Shown here in pieces: positions 9,107 to 17,176 of a DNA stretch of 64,000 nt (the first letter of the stretch is position 1; each line of letters begins with the position of its first letter). Below the pieces are notes generated by a model. That model ran no database searches, had not been told where the DNA came from, and was given only the letters and a program-made list of their open reading frames with translations. Made by a program: the position numbers and the translations under genes. This DNA comes from Leptotrichia sp. oral taxon 212 (GTDB taxonomy: Bacteria; Fusobacteriota; Fusobacteriia; Fusobacteriales; Leptotrichiaceae), in contig NZ_CP012410.1 in NCBI RefSeq assembly GCF_001274535.1, positions 186,001 through 250,000 of the forward strand. Direction: 5' to 3'.

Positions 9107-9115
9107 TGGTATAAT
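9107..9115 (+). promoter_or_regulatory. Extended -10 promoter in the 510-base gap before the alcohol dehydrogenase
   Basis: TGGTATAAT forms a consensus extended -10 element (TGn followed by TATAAT) with only weak -35 matches. It could serve a short untranslated transcript or a long leader for the dehydrogenase. A stretch resembling AAGGAAAG follows at about 9144 but leads to no credible gene; apart from this and the promoter at 9383 the gap shows only AT-rich sequence. Confidence 0.4.
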
Positions 9116-9382
9116 ATATTGTGCCTTTAAAATAATTTGATAAGGAAAGAAAAAAGAAAATACAAATAATACATATAAATGTCGCAAATATTAGGAAAAT
9201 AAGAGTTTCTGTCATATAAAAAATTCTGAAAAAAAAAAAAGATAATTAATTAAAAATAACAAGAAAGTTATAAAAATAACAAAGTATATCGTATAATTTT
9301 ATGCGAAAAAAGTATTTTAAGTTAATAAAGGTTGATAATACTAGCTTCTTAAAAAAATAAAAAATTTTTTTAATTTTTATAT

Positions 9383-9411
9383 TTGCATGTGAGCATATAT
9401 CGAGATATACT
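9383..9411 (+). promoter_or_regulatory. Promoter of the alcohol dehydrogenase gene with a palindrome in its spacer
   Basis: TTGCAT (9383-9388), 17 bases, TATACT (9406-9411). The spacer and -10 contain the inverted repeat TATATC-GA-GATATA (9396-9409), which is well placed to be a repressor site. Confidence 0.55.
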
Positions 9412-9465
9412 GTAATAGTATAGGGTTACTTTATACTGTAAACAATTAATTCAGGAGGTTTTTTT

Positions 9466-10554
9466 ATGGCAGAGCAAATGAAAGCATTTGTAATGAAAAA
9501 AATAGGAGAGGTTGGTTGGATTACAAAAGATAGACCTGTATGTGGACCGACAGACGCAATTATAAAACCATTGGCACTGGCTCCATGTACTTCAGATATA
9601 CACACTGTATATGAAGGTGGAGTAGGAGAAAGATTTGACATGGTTTTAGGGCATGAAGCCTGTGGAGAAATCGTTGAAGTTGGATCTTTAGTAAAAGATT
9701 TTAAAGTTGGAGATAGAATTTTAGTTGCGGCAATTACTCCAGACTGGAATTCAGTTGAAGCACAGGCTGGATTCCCTATGCATGGCGGAGGAATGCTGGC
9801 AGGATGGAAATTTTCAAACGTAAAAGATGGAGTTTTCGGAGAATATTTCCATGTTAACGATGCAGATGGAAATCTGGCTTTAATTCCTAAGGGAATGGAT
9901 TATGGAACAGCCTGCATGTTAAGTGACATGGTTCCTACAGGATTCCACAGTGCTGAATTGGCAGATGTTCAATATGGTGACGTAGTTGCAGTATTTGGAT
10001 TAGGGCCTGTTGGACTTATGGGAGTTGCAGCTGCGGCATTGAAGGGTGCAGGAAGAATAATAGCTGTTGATTCAAGACCTCAGGTAGTTCCAATAGCAAA
10101 AGCTTACGGAGCAACTGATATAGTTGACTTCAAAGTAGCTCCTACAGAAGATCAGATTATGGAACTTACTAATGGGCAAGGTGTAGACAGAGTTATTTTA
10201 GCTGGTGGAGATCAGAGATTATTTGCAACTGCAATGAAAGTATTAAAACCGGGTGGACGTTTAGGAAATGTCAACTATTTAGGAAGTGGTGAATTTATCC
10301 AGATACCTAGAGTTGAATGGGGAGCTGGAATGGGTCATAAAAGAATTTATGGTGGATTAATGCCTGGAGGAAGATTAAGACTTGAAAAGCTTGCAAGACT
10401 TATAGAATTTGGTAAATTAGATCCTAGCCTGTTAATTACTCATAGATTTGACGGATTTGAAAATGTTGAAAAAGCCTTAGAATTAATGAGAACAAAAGAA
10501 GATGGAGTAATTAAGCCGGTAGTATATATGACTTCACAGAAAGTAAATGAATAG
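9466..10554 (+). CDS. Zinc-dependent secondary alcohol dehydrogenase, TbADH/CbADH family
   Basis: A 362-residue medium-chain dehydrogenase that should interconvert secondary alcohols and ketones such as 2-propanol/acetone or acetoin-type compounds. Catalytic zinc ligands align with Thermoanaerobacter TbADH: Cys41 (APCTSD), His63-Glu64 (LGHEA) and Asp154 (MLSDM), numbered four higher than in TbADH. The Rossmann motif is GLGPVG (178-183). At the cofactor site it has Asp202-Ser203-Arg204 and Phe222, where the NADP-specific TbADH has Gly198-Ser199-Arg200 and Tyr218; an acidic residue here usually excludes NADPH, so NADH use is predicted. The structural zinc site is absent, as normal for this group. 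A monocistronic gene with strong AGGAGG and a following terminator. Confidence 0.93.
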   Translation: MAEQMKAFVMKKIGEVGWITKDRPVCGPTDAIIKPLALAPCTSDIHTVYEGGVGERFDMVLGHEACGEIVEVGSLVKDFKVGDRILVAAITPDWNSVEAQAGFPMHGGGMLAGWKFSNVKDGVFGEYFHVNDADGNLALIPKGMDYGTACMLSDMVPTGFHSAELADVQYGDVVAVFGLGPVGLMGVAAAALKGAGRIIAVDSRPQVVPIAKAYGATDIVDFKVAPTEDQIMELTNGQGVDRVILAGGDQRLFATAMKVLKPGGRLGNVNYLGSGEFIQIPRVEWGAGMGHKRIYGGLMPGGRLRLEKLARLIEFGKLDPSLLITHRFDGFENVEKALELMRTKEDGVIKPVVYMTSQKVNE

Positions 10555-10569
10555 TACAAAATATATTTT

Positions 10570-10660
10570 AAAGGAGCTGTCTTAAAATTAAAAAATATGA
10601 ATGAATAATTTGTAAATTATGCTTAAAAAATATTTTTTAATATATAGGCAGCTTTCTTTT
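10570..10660 (+). terminator. Terminator after the alcohol dehydrogenase gene
   Basis: AAAGGAGCTG (10570-10579) pairs with CAGCTTTCTTT (10649-10659), allowing one bulge, across a long AT-rich loop, then TTTT. Confidence 0.55.
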
Positions 10661-10714
10661 ATACAGTTGTGTATAAAAATATTATAATTTTTATAAGAGG
10701 GAGGAATAAAAAAC

Positions 10715-11656
10715 ATGAAAATACTTGTTATTTCAGGTTTCCTTGGAGCAGGTAAAACGACATTTATTAAAGAGATGGTCAAAAGTACAGGAAGAGAATA
10801 TGTCATATTTGAAAATGAATTTGGGGATGTAAACATTGATGGTGAAATATTGAAAAATAATTTTGAAACTGTTGATGAAAAGGAAATAGAACTCAATGTA
10901 TGGGAGCTGACAAGTGGTTGCGCATGCTGTAGTACAAAAGCAGACTTCATGTCTTCACTCCTTGCCATAGACAATACCCTGAATCCAGATTTTTTAATAG
11001 TTGAACCTTCAGGAATAGCTGTTTTAAGTAATATCTTAAATAATGTGAATAATGTGGGATATGAAAGAATAAAAGTACTCTCTCCGGTAACTATAATAGA
11101 TGCGGGAACATATTTTAAATATAAGAATAAATATGAAGAAGTATTTATAGATCAAGTTAAAATGGCATCACATATTCAGCTTTCCAAAGTGGAAAATATG
11201 ACAGAGGAAGAACTTAATATAATTTTTGAAGACATAAGAAAAATTAATCAAAATGCTGAAATTCATACATCTGACTATCATAATCAGGATATAAGTTATT
11301 GGAACAGTCTTTTCAGTGGAGAGCTTGTCAAGATGGAAAGTTCTGACCTGATAGATGTAAAAAAGAAAATGCAGAATGTAAGTTATAAAAATGCCTGTGC
11401 CAAAAATCCTGCTGCTCTTGCTTTTTTTCTGGATAAGCTGATATTAGGCTATTACGGAGATATAAACAGGGCAAAGGGAGTTTTTAGAAATTCTGATTAT
11501 AATATGCATTTTGATGTAGTTGATACTGGGTACAATATATATTTTTCGGAGGGGGAAGCAGAGAATAATACAGTTTTTATAGGGAATCCGATTGATAAGG
11601 AATTGCTTCTGAAGGAACTTGAAGAAATGACAGCCGGAAACAGCTTCTACAGATAA
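10715..11656 (+). CDS. CobW/P47K (COG0523) family metal GTPase
   Basis: A 313-residue P-loop GTPase of the COG0523 group, proteins that act as metallochaperones or metal insertases for zinc, cobalt or nickel enzymes. Walker A GFLGAGKT lies at residues 8-15, the diagnostic metal-binding CxCC motif is Cys69, Cys71 and Cys72 (TSGCACC), and EPSG is at 97-100. The C-terminal domain is only weakly like CobW_C, and the NKxD guanine motif is degenerate (SKVE). The start follows GAGGGAGGAA. It lies just downstream of a zinc-dependent dehydrogenase and 3 kb from cobU; either association could be meaningful, but neither is shown. Confidence 0.87.
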   Translation: MKILVISGFLGAGKTTFIKEMVKSTGREYVIFENEFGDVNIDGEILKNNFETVDEKEIELNVWELTSGCACCSTKADFMSSLLAIDNTLNPDFLIVEPSGIAVLSNILNNVNNVGYERIKVLSPVTIIDAGTYFKYKNKYEEVFIDQVKMASHIQLSKVENMTEEELNIIFEDIRKINQNAEIHTSDYHNQDISYWNSLFSGELVKMESSDLIDVKKKMQNVSYKNACAKNPAALAFFLDKLILGYYGDINRAKGVFRNSDYNMHFDVVDTGYNIYFSEGEAENNTVFIGNPIDKELLLKELEEMTAGNSFYR

Positions 11657-11675
11657 TTTTATAATTTCAGGTAAT

Positions 11676-11914
11676 TATACAGTTTTATACTGGTTCCCGA
11701 AAGCCCGCCCTCGATACTATTAAAACAGTGCACGGTAGTAACATTAAATCTATTGAAAGATATATAACTGTACACATGTGACAATACTGAGGATAAAAAT
11801 AAAGAAGTTAAATCTCCTCCTGATTCCCATAAGCGTGACAGGCTTGTTTAAAATTCCGTAGAATTTTAGTTGCACTCGCTTTTAATAATATCTACACCGA
11901 ATATAAACTGTATA
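11676..11914. ncRNA. Stem-closed non-coding element of unknown class
   Basis: The 292 bases between two convergent genes are richer in G and C than their surroundings. An exact 10-base inverted repeat closes the element (TATACAGTTT 11676-11685 with AAACTGTATA 11905-11914). Inside are a 7-bp hairpin with a CGTA loop (AAAATTC/GAATTTT, about 11850-11868), framed by AAGCG and CGCTT and followed by TTTTAATAAT. The minus strand also has about 60 open codons without a start. It could be a structured RNA or a degenerate mobile-element remnant; it does not match the FMN, cobalamin, TPP, SAM, lysine, glycine or T-box motifs I know, nor tmRNA or RNase P signatures. Strand undecided. Confidence 0.35.
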
Positions 11915-11948
11915 GTGAAGTTTTTAAAATGATTTCAAAAAATAAATA

Positions 11949-12407
11949 TTAGTCTTCAATAAGCTCAGTCAGCCAGTTTGCCTGCTGGAGTTCAGTATCA
12001 GTTTCCCTGATTTTTTTTGAAAGCTGATCAAGTTCTTTCTGTAAAGCAGGAACATCTACTGTGCTCATTATTTTTATTTCTGTAGTTGAGTACAGGTTTA
12101 CTTTCTGACCTGCAATATTTAAAAATCCTCTTAAAATATTGGATTTTAAAGTCAGAGTATCTCTTTCGGCAATCAGATCGGCAAGGGTCTGACCATTTGA
12201 AACAGTAACACAGTTAGTTCTGTTAATCTGTTTAATAAGAATTTTAAGCTGATTAATATTGTTATCAAGTTCATTCAGAAGTTCTTCAGGATTTTCTGAA
12301 GGTTCGTCGTTTTCCTGAACTTTTGCATTATTATTAAGTCTTACTCTTAACTGTTCTATTCTTTTTTGTAAATCTGATCTTAAAATCAGAGCTTCAGCCA
12401 GTTTCAT
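11949..12407 (-). CDS. DIP1984 family protein
   Basis: A 152-residue soluble helical protein matching the DIP1984 family: N-terminal KLAEALILRSDLQKRIEQL, central GQTLADLIAERDTL, and a C-terminal half ending QQANWLTELIED. Heptad-like Leu/Ile spacing over residues 5-70 suggests coiled coil. The biochemical role of the family is not established to my knowledge. The gene stands alone on the minus strand with its own perfect promoter and a CGGAGG ribosome site, divergent from the riboflavin operon. Confidence 0.88.
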   Translation of the reverse strand: MKLAEALILRSDLQKRIEQLRVRLNNNAKVQENDEPSENPEELLNELDNNINQLKILIKQINRTNCVTVSNGQTLADLIAERDTLTLKSNILRGFLNIAGQKVNLYSTTEIKIMSTVDVPALQKELDQLSKKIRETDTELQQANWLTELIED

Positions 12408-12446
12408 ATATAACCTCCGTCTATTATTTTATATTTATATAAATGA

Positions 12447-12475
12447 ATTATACCCAATAGATTTTTTTATGTCAA
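12447..12475 (-). promoter_or_regulatory. Consensus promoter of the DIP1984 gene
   Basis: On the minus strand, TTGACA (12475-12470), 17 bases, TATAAT (12452-12447). It sits back to back with the riboflavin promoter, with only five bases between the two -35 boxes. Confidence 0.85.
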
Positions 12476-12480
12476 TATGA

Positions 12481-12509
12481 TTGACAAAAAAACAAAAAAA
12501 GAGTATTAT
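12481..12509 (+). promoter_or_regulatory. Promoter of the riboflavin operon
   Basis: TTGACA (12481-12486), 17 bases, TATTAT (12504-12509). The transcript would start about 12516, just before the first base of the FMN aptamer. Confidence 0.85.
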
Positions 12510-12527
12510 AGATTTATAAAACAATTA

Positions 12528-12639
12528 AACTTCAGGGCAGGGTGAAATTCCCGACCGGTGGTATATAAGTCCACGCGATTGAGAAATCATGAACTGGTGT
12601 GATTCCAGTACCGATAGTATAGTCTAGATGAAAGAAGTT
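12528..12639 (+). ncRNA. FMN riboswitch (RFN element)
   Basis: The conserved core is plain: CAGGGCAGGGTGAAATTCCC, then GACCGGTGGTA, GTCCACGCG, CTGGTGTGATTCCAG, ACCGATAGTATAGTC and GATGAAAGAAG. The closing P1 helix is AACTTC (12528-12533) with GAAGTT (12634-12639). FMN binding is expected to shut off the downstream ribHDE-BA operon. Over 200 bases of expression platform follow before ribH. Confidence 0.96.
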
Positions 12640-12751
12640 GGAATATGGTAATAGTGTGAGTGTAACGAATATGCTGATATTGTCATAGATTTTTTTAACA
12701 TAATATGTATAAAGACATAAAATATGTAAATGATATCAGATATTGAAAATA

Positions 12752-12810
12752 AATAGGAGCTATTACAGATATTTAAAGTCCCGGGGTTTTAATTAATCCT
12801 GTTTTTTTAT
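12752..12810 (+). terminator. Possible expression-platform terminator of the FMN riboswitch
   Basis: A G/C-containing hairpin around AAAGTCCC/GGGGTTTT (12775-12790), with an outer AGGA/TCCT pair, precedes GTTTTTTTATT (12801-12811). The fold is not clean by eye; the T-tract and its position between aptamer and ribH are the main support. Confidence 0.4.
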
Positions 12811-12853
12811 TACCTGAAAAATTGTTTTAAATAAAATTATTTTAGGAGGAAAA

Positions 12854-13318
12854 ATGAAAAAATTTGAAGGGAAATTTAATGGAAAAGGTATAAAAATCGG
12901 TATTGTAGCAGGGAGATTTAACGAGTTTATTACGTCAAAATTAGTAGGTGGAGCGGTAGATGTGCTGAAAAGAAATGATGTAAATGATGAAGATATTGAT
13001 ATCGCCTGGGTGCCAGGCGCATTCGAAATACCGCTGATTACAAAAAAGATGGCTGAATCGAAAAAATATGATGCGATAATAACATTGGGAGCAGTTATAA
13101 AAGGATCTACTCCTCATTTTGACTATGTATGTGCAGAAGTGTCGAAAGGAGTGGCTCAGATTTCATTACAGACAGGACTGCCTATAATGTTTGGGGTACT
13201 AACTACAAATAATATAGAAGAGGCGATAGAAAGAGCTGGAACAAAGGCAGGAAATAAAGGTTCTGATGTTGCATTTGGTGCATTGGAAATGATTGATTTG
13301 ATAAAAAATATTGGATAG
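12854..13318 (+). CDS. ribH: 6,7-dimethyl-8-ribityllumazine synthase
   Basis: A 154-residue lumazine synthase that condenses the ribityl-aminouracil intermediate with dihydroxybutanone phosphate, the penultimate step of riboflavin synthesis, normally in a 60-subunit shell or pentamer. Family motifs are visible: [21 protein letters not shown], the catalytic-loop region [15 protein letters not shown] with the active-site His, and [11 protein letters not shown]. The ATG follows AGGAGG. It is the first gene of the riboswitch-controlled operon, an unusual position, since ribH is often last. Confidence 0.97.
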   Translation: MKKFEGKFNGKGIKIGIVAGRFNEFITSKLVGGAVDVLKRNDVNDEDIDIAWVPGAFEIPLITKKMAESKKYDAIITLGAVIKGSTPHFDYVCAEVSKGVAQISLQTGLPIMFGVLTTNNIEEAIERAGTKAGNKGSDVAFGALEMIDLIKNIG

Positions 13319-13334
13319 AGCTAAGGAAAATAAG

Positions 13335-14483
13335 ATGGAAGAAAATATTAATGAAAAATATATGCGGATGGCAATTGAACTGGCAAAAAAGGGTGCAGGT
13401 GCAGTAAATCCTAATCCAATGGTTGGAGCTGTTGTGGTGAAAAATGGAGAAGTAATTGGAGAAGGATATCACAAGTTTTTTGGTGGACCTCATGCGGAAG
13501 TCTATGCATTGGAAGATGCCGGCAAGGAAGCTGAAGGAGCTGCAATTTATGTGACTTTGGAGCCATGTTCCCATTATGGGAAGACGCCGCCTTGTGCAAA
13601 AAAAATAATAGATATGGGAATAAAGAAATGTTTTATCGGTTCAAGTGACCCAAATCCGAAAGTAGCCGGTAAAGGTGTGGCAATGCTTAAAGAAGCAGGA
13701 ATTGAAGTTGTTGAAAACGTGTTAAAAGAGGAATGTGATGAGATAAACCAGGTTTTCTTTAAATATATAAAAACGAAGATTCCTTATTTGTTTGTAAAAT
13801 GCGGAATAACGCTGGACGGAAAAATAGCCTTGTCAAACGGGATTTCAAAGTGGATAACAAATAGTATCGCCAGGGAGAAAGTACAGTTTTACCGAAATAA
13901 ATTTATGGGAATAATGGTTGGGATAAATACAGTTCTTACTGACAATCCAAGTTTGACGGCGAGAATTGAAAATGGTGTGAATCCCTTCAGAATCATTGTT
14001 GATCCGCATTTGAAAATTGATGAGAACTGTAAAATTGTGGAAAATAATGAGGATGAGAAAACAGTAATCATTACTTCGCAAAAAAATCTGTTTGATGAAG
14101 ATGCTGAAAATAATGAAATTCAACTAAAACAAGAGAGACTTTGTAAAGAAAATAAATTGAAGTTTATTTTTATTGATGGTGAAAAATTTTCTTTTCAAAA
14201 AATGCTTGAAGAGATAGGAAAAACAGGAATTGACAGTGTTCTGCTGGAAGGTGGGGAAACCCTTATTTCTCTTGCGTTTGAAGAAAATGTAATTGATGGC
14301 GGAGAAATTTTTATTGCAAATAAAATTTTAGGTGACAGCAGTGCAAAACCCTTTATTTCAGGATTTGTGAGGAAGAAAATGGATGAAGCTGTTCAATTGA
14401 CCAATGTGAGAAATAATATTTATGGCGAAAATGTAGGAATGGAGTTCTATTTTAAGAAATACAGTGAAATGGAACAGGATTAG
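13335..14483 (+). CDS. ribD: Bifunctional pyrimidine deaminase / uracil reductase
   Basis: A 382-residue enzyme catalysing the second and third steps of riboflavin synthesis from the GTP cyclohydrolase II product. Residues 1-145 are a cytidine-deaminase-like zinc domain: His53-Ala-Glu55 plus Cys78 and Cys87 (PCSHYGKTPPC). Residues about 148-380 are a dihydrofolate-reductase-like domain (VKCGITLDGKIA, SVLLEGGETL). I prefer ATG 13335, preceded by AAGGA, to the upstream TTG at 13311, which overlaps the ribH end and would have no ribosome site. Seventeen bases separate it from ribH. Confidence 0.96.
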   Translation: MEENINEKYMRMAIELAKKGAGAVNPNPMVGAVVVKNGEVIGEGYHKFFGGPHAEVYALEDAGKEAEGAAIYVTLEPCSHYGKTPPCAKKIIDMGIKKCFIGSSDPNPKVAGKGVAMLKEAGIEVVENVLKEECDEINQVFFKYIKTKIPYLFVKCGITLDGKIALSNGISKWITNSIAREKVQFYRNKFMGIMVGINTVLTDNPSLTARIENGVNPFRIIVDPHLKIDENCKIVENNEDEKTVIITSQKNLFDEDAENNEIQLKQERLCKENKLKFIFIDGEKFSFQKMLEEIGKTGIDSVLLEGGETLISLAFEENVIDGGEIFIANKILGDSSAKPFISGFVRKKMDEAVQLTNVRNNIYGENVGMEFYFKKYSEMEQD

Positions 14484-14491
14484 GAGAAATT

Positions 14492-15163
14492 ATGTTTACA
14501 GGTTTAGTCGAAGAAATGGGAAAAATAGTGAATATTTCTAAAAAAGCGACAGGTTTAGGAATAACAATAAAAGGGGATAAAGTCGTTGAAAAGATAAAAA
14601 TTGGAGACAGTATAGCGGTAAATGGAGTCTGTCTGACAGTTACGGAATTTAGCGGAAACACTTTTACAGCAGATGTGATGTACGAAACAATTGAAAGAAG
14701 TGGATTGAAACGGATAACTGCCGGAGAAACTGTAAATCTTGAAAAATCATTGACTTTAACTACATTTTTAGGTGGGCATCTTGTAATGGGAGATGTTGAC
14801 AGCGAGGCAGAAATTATTTCAATTGTTCCGAAAGGGATTGCCAAACTGTATAAATTTCAGCTGGAAGAAAAACATAGGCAGAATATAAAATATGTAGTTG
14901 AAAAAGGGCGTGTGACAATAGATGGAGCAAGTCTTACAGTCATTGATACAGATGACGCTTCAGGGACTTTTTCTGTGTCGCTTATTCCGCATACTTTGGA
15001 AAATATAACGCTTGGAAAAAAGAAAGTTGGAGATTTTGTTAATATAGAGACAGATTTATTTGGAAAATATGTGGAGAAAATCCTGAAATTTAATAATACA
15101 GAAAGTGAAAAAAAAGAAAAAACCGGTATTACAATGGATTTTTTACAAAAAAATGGGTTTTAA
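14492..15163 (+). CDS. ribE: Riboflavin synthase, alpha-subunit type
   Basis: A 223-residue enzyme that dismutates two lumazine molecules into riboflavin and the pyrimidine precursor. It has the characteristic start MFTGLVEEMG and two homologous lumazine-binding barrels (about 1-95 and 96-195), with GDSIAVNGVCLTV in the first and GRVTIDGASLTV in the second. A charged tail of about 20 residues beyond the second barrel (SEKKEKTGIT) is slightly longer than usual. The gene begins nine bases after the ribD stop codon. Confidence 0.96.
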   Translation: MFTGLVEEMGKIVNISKKATGLGITIKGDKVVEKIKIGDSIAVNGVCLTVTEFSGNTFTADVMYETIERSGLKRITAGETVNLEKSLTLTTFLGGHLVMGDVDSEAEIISIVPKGIAKLYKFQLEEKHRQNIKYVVEKGRVTIDGASLTVIDTDDASGTFSVSLIPHTLENITLGKKKVGDFVNIETDLFGKYVEKILKFNNTESEKKEKTGITMDFLQKNGF

Positions 15164-15194
15164 GGTATAAATATATCTGAAAAGAGGTAGGAAA

Positions 15195-16406
15195 ATGGAA
15201 AGAAAATTTAATACAATAGAAGAAGCAATAGAAGAAATAAAAAATGGGAGACCAATAGTTATAGTAGATGATGAAGACAGGGAAAATGAGGGGGATTTAT
15301 TTTTACCTGCAGAAGCGGCTACATATGAAACGATAAATTTCATGATAAACAGTGCAAGAGGATTAATGTGTGTGCCTATTACTGAAAAAAGGGCTGAAGA
15401 ACTAAAACTTGCATTTATGACAGAACATAATACTGACAATCATGGGACAGCGTTTACAGTATCAGTTGATGCAGTGGAAGGAACAACTACAGGAATATCT
15501 ACAGGTGATAGGCTTAAAACAATAAAAGACCTTGTAAATCCTTCAAAAAAAGCGGAAGATTTCAGAAGACCTGGGCATATGTTTCCGCTTGTTGCAAAAA
15601 ATGGTGGAGTTATAGAGAGAAAAGGGCATACAGAAGCTGCTGTTGATTTATCTGGAATTGCAGGATTTTCAAAAGTTGGAGTAATAATGGAAATTTTAAA
15701 TGAAGACGGAACGATGGCAAGAAGGGATCAGCTGTTTGAATTCTGTAAAAAAAATGAACTTAAGATAATAACTATAGAAGATTTGATTATATATAGAAAA
15801 AAATACGAAAAACTTGTAAAAATGGAAGCGGAAGTAAAAATTGCGACTAAATTTGGAGATTTTGACTTTGCAGGATATAGCGACAAGATTGAAAACAAGG
15901 AATATATAGCTGTTATTAAAGGAAATATAAGGAATAAGGAAAATGTGAGCGTCAGATTGCATTCAGAATGCCTGACGGGAGATGTTTTCGGTTCTAAACG
16001 TTGTGACTGCCAGGATCAGCTTCACAGGGCCCTACATGAAATAGAGGAAAAAGGCGAAGGACTTCTAATTTACTCGAGACAGGAAGGCAGAGGAATAGGA
16101 ATCCTTAATAAACTGAAGGCATACAAGCTGCAGGATGAAGGTTATGACACAGTTGAAGCAAATCATCAGCTTGGTTTTGAAGATGATTTGAGGGATTATG
16201 CAATAGCTGCACAGATTATAAAAGATCTTGGAGTGAAATCAGTTTCCCTTAAAACAAATAATCCGCTAAAAATAAAAGGACTGGAACAGTATGGTGTAAA
16301 TGTTGCATCAAGAGAGGAAATTGAGATAGAAGTTAATATACATGATAAGAAATATTTAAAGACAAAAAAGGAAAAAATGGGACATATATTGAGACAGGAG
16401 TTATAA
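15195..16406 (+). CDS. ribBA: 3,4-dihydroxy-2-butanone-4-phosphate synthase / GTP cyclohydrolase II
   Basis: A 403-residue fusion supplying both precursors of riboflavin synthesis. Residues 1-200 are the RibB domain with the acidic metal loop DDEDRENEGDL and the RPGHMFPL and GHTEAAVDL motifs. Residues about 207-400 are the RibA domain, whose zinc ligands are the cysteines of SECLTGDVFGSKRCDCQ (about 259, 270, 272), followed by RQEGRGIG. Both halves look intact. It completes the pathway set and closes the operon; AAAGAGGTAGG precedes the start. Confidence 0.97.
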   Translation: MERKFNTIEEAIEEIKNGRPIVIVDDEDRENEGDLFLPAEAATYETINFMINSARGLMCVPITEKRAEELKLAFMTEHNTDNHGTAFTVSVDAVEGTTTGISTGDRLKTIKDLVNPSKKAEDFRRPGHMFPLVAKNGGVIERKGHTEAAVDLSGIAGFSKVGVIMEILNEDGTMARRDQLFEFCKKNELKIITIEDLIIYRKKYEKLVKMEAEVKIATKFGDFDFAGYSDKIENKEYIAVIKGNIRNKENVSVRLHSECLTGDVFGSKRCDCQDQLHRALHEIEEKGEGLLIYSRQEGRGIGILNKLKAYKLQDEGYDTVEANHQLGFEDDLRDYAIAAQIIKDLGVKSVSLKTNNPLKIKGLEQYGVNVASREEIEIEVNIHDKKYLKTKKEKMGHILRQEL

Positions 16407-16428
16407 AGTAAATTATAGATAACATACT

Positions 16429-16735
16429 TAAAAAACTCAGTTTTTGCAGAAAATTTAATAATATGAAATAGGTTATCCTGAAATAGAAAAATATAAATAG
16501 AATGTATAAAAACTATATTTATGAGTTATTTAAAATTTCACAATAAAAAACAGAAAATGAATTTAGAAAAAGTCATCAGCCTAATTTTTTAGGCGAATTT
16601 TGACTTTTTCTTGATGAATAACTGTTTTGTATAAGTGGAATTTTAGTAAACGAAGAAATATAGTTTTTATCATTCTTAAAAATTTTCTTTTAAGTAAGTT
16701 ATTTATTTTATTTTCTAAAAACTGAGTTTTTAAGG
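16429..16735. repeat. MITE-like long imperfect palindrome
   Basis: The 330-base gap between the convergent ribBA and sufU genes is nearly all one element. Its ends match as inverted repeats (CTTAAAAAACTCAGTTTTT at 16428-16446 with AAAAACTGAGTTTTTAAG at 16717-16734), each flanked inwards by AGAAAAT/ATTTTCT. The arms remain similar almost to the centre, where AAAAAGTCA and GCCTAA pair with TTAGGC and TGACTTTTT around 16567-16608. No ORF is present. The form fits a non-autonomous miniature transposable element; it may also end transcription from both sides. No clear target duplication was found by eye. Confidence 0.6.
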
Positions 16736-16738
16736 ATA

Positions 16739-17176
16739 TTATTTTTCATATTTTTCTGTGATAACTCTTAATGAATGCCAGCTGAGAGTGGCACATTTTA
16801 CTCTTGCAGGCATATTTGCAACATATTCCATAAGAACAGCATCTCCAAGTTTTTTACTTTCTTCAGGAGTAAGTTTTTCTTCCTGTTTCATCATTTTAAA
16901 GAACAGATTTACCTTTTCTTCAGCTTCGACCATTGTCTTCCCTTTTATAAGGTCAATAAGCATTGCTGTAGAGGCACTTGAAATGGCACATCCGCTTCCA
17001 AGAAAGGCTGCATCTTCAATAATATCTCCGTTAAGTTTAACTTCAAGTGTAAGGTCGTCTCCACAGTTTGGATTATGTCCTCTTTCAATATATGTAGGTT
17101 CTTCAATTTCTTTTTTAAGTTCTTTTCTGTTACTGTATTCCAGTATTGTCTGCTGATATATTTTCTCTAAATTCAT
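16739..17176 (-). CDS. sufU: SufU zinc-dependent sulfurtransferase
   Basis: A 145-residue IscU-like protein that accepts persulfide sulfur from SufS and passes it to the SufBCD scaffold. Zinc ligands Cys38 and Asp40 (NPNCGDD), Cys63 (GSGCAISSAS) and Cys128 (VKCATLSW) are all present, and the Gly-rich insertion between the first and second cysteines marks SufU rather than IscU. It overlaps sufS by four bases (ATGA), so the two are translationally coupled. SufBCD are encoded 17 kb away rather than adjacent. Confidence 0.94.
   Translation of the reverse strand: MNLEKIYQQTILEYSNRKELKKEIEEPTYIERGHNPNCGDDLTLEVKLNGDIIEDAAFLGSGCAISSASTAMLIDLIKGKTMVEAEEKVNLFFKMMKQEEKLTPEESKKLGDAVLMEYVANMPARVKCATLSWHSLRVITEKYEK

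Noticed and set aside
11676-11914. Cobalamin riboswitch near cobU and the CobW-like gene
   Set aside because: The region has a GGGAATC-like stretch on the minus strand but no B12 box or other core motifs, and it lies downstream of both flanking genes.
13311-13334. TTG start of ribD overlapping the end of ribH
   Set aside because: ATG 13335 has AAGGA at proper spacing and matches the usual RibD start.
16758-17156. 132-codon ORF on the plus strand opposite sufU
   Set aside because: It is an antisense shadow of sufU, whose catalytic residues are all in place.
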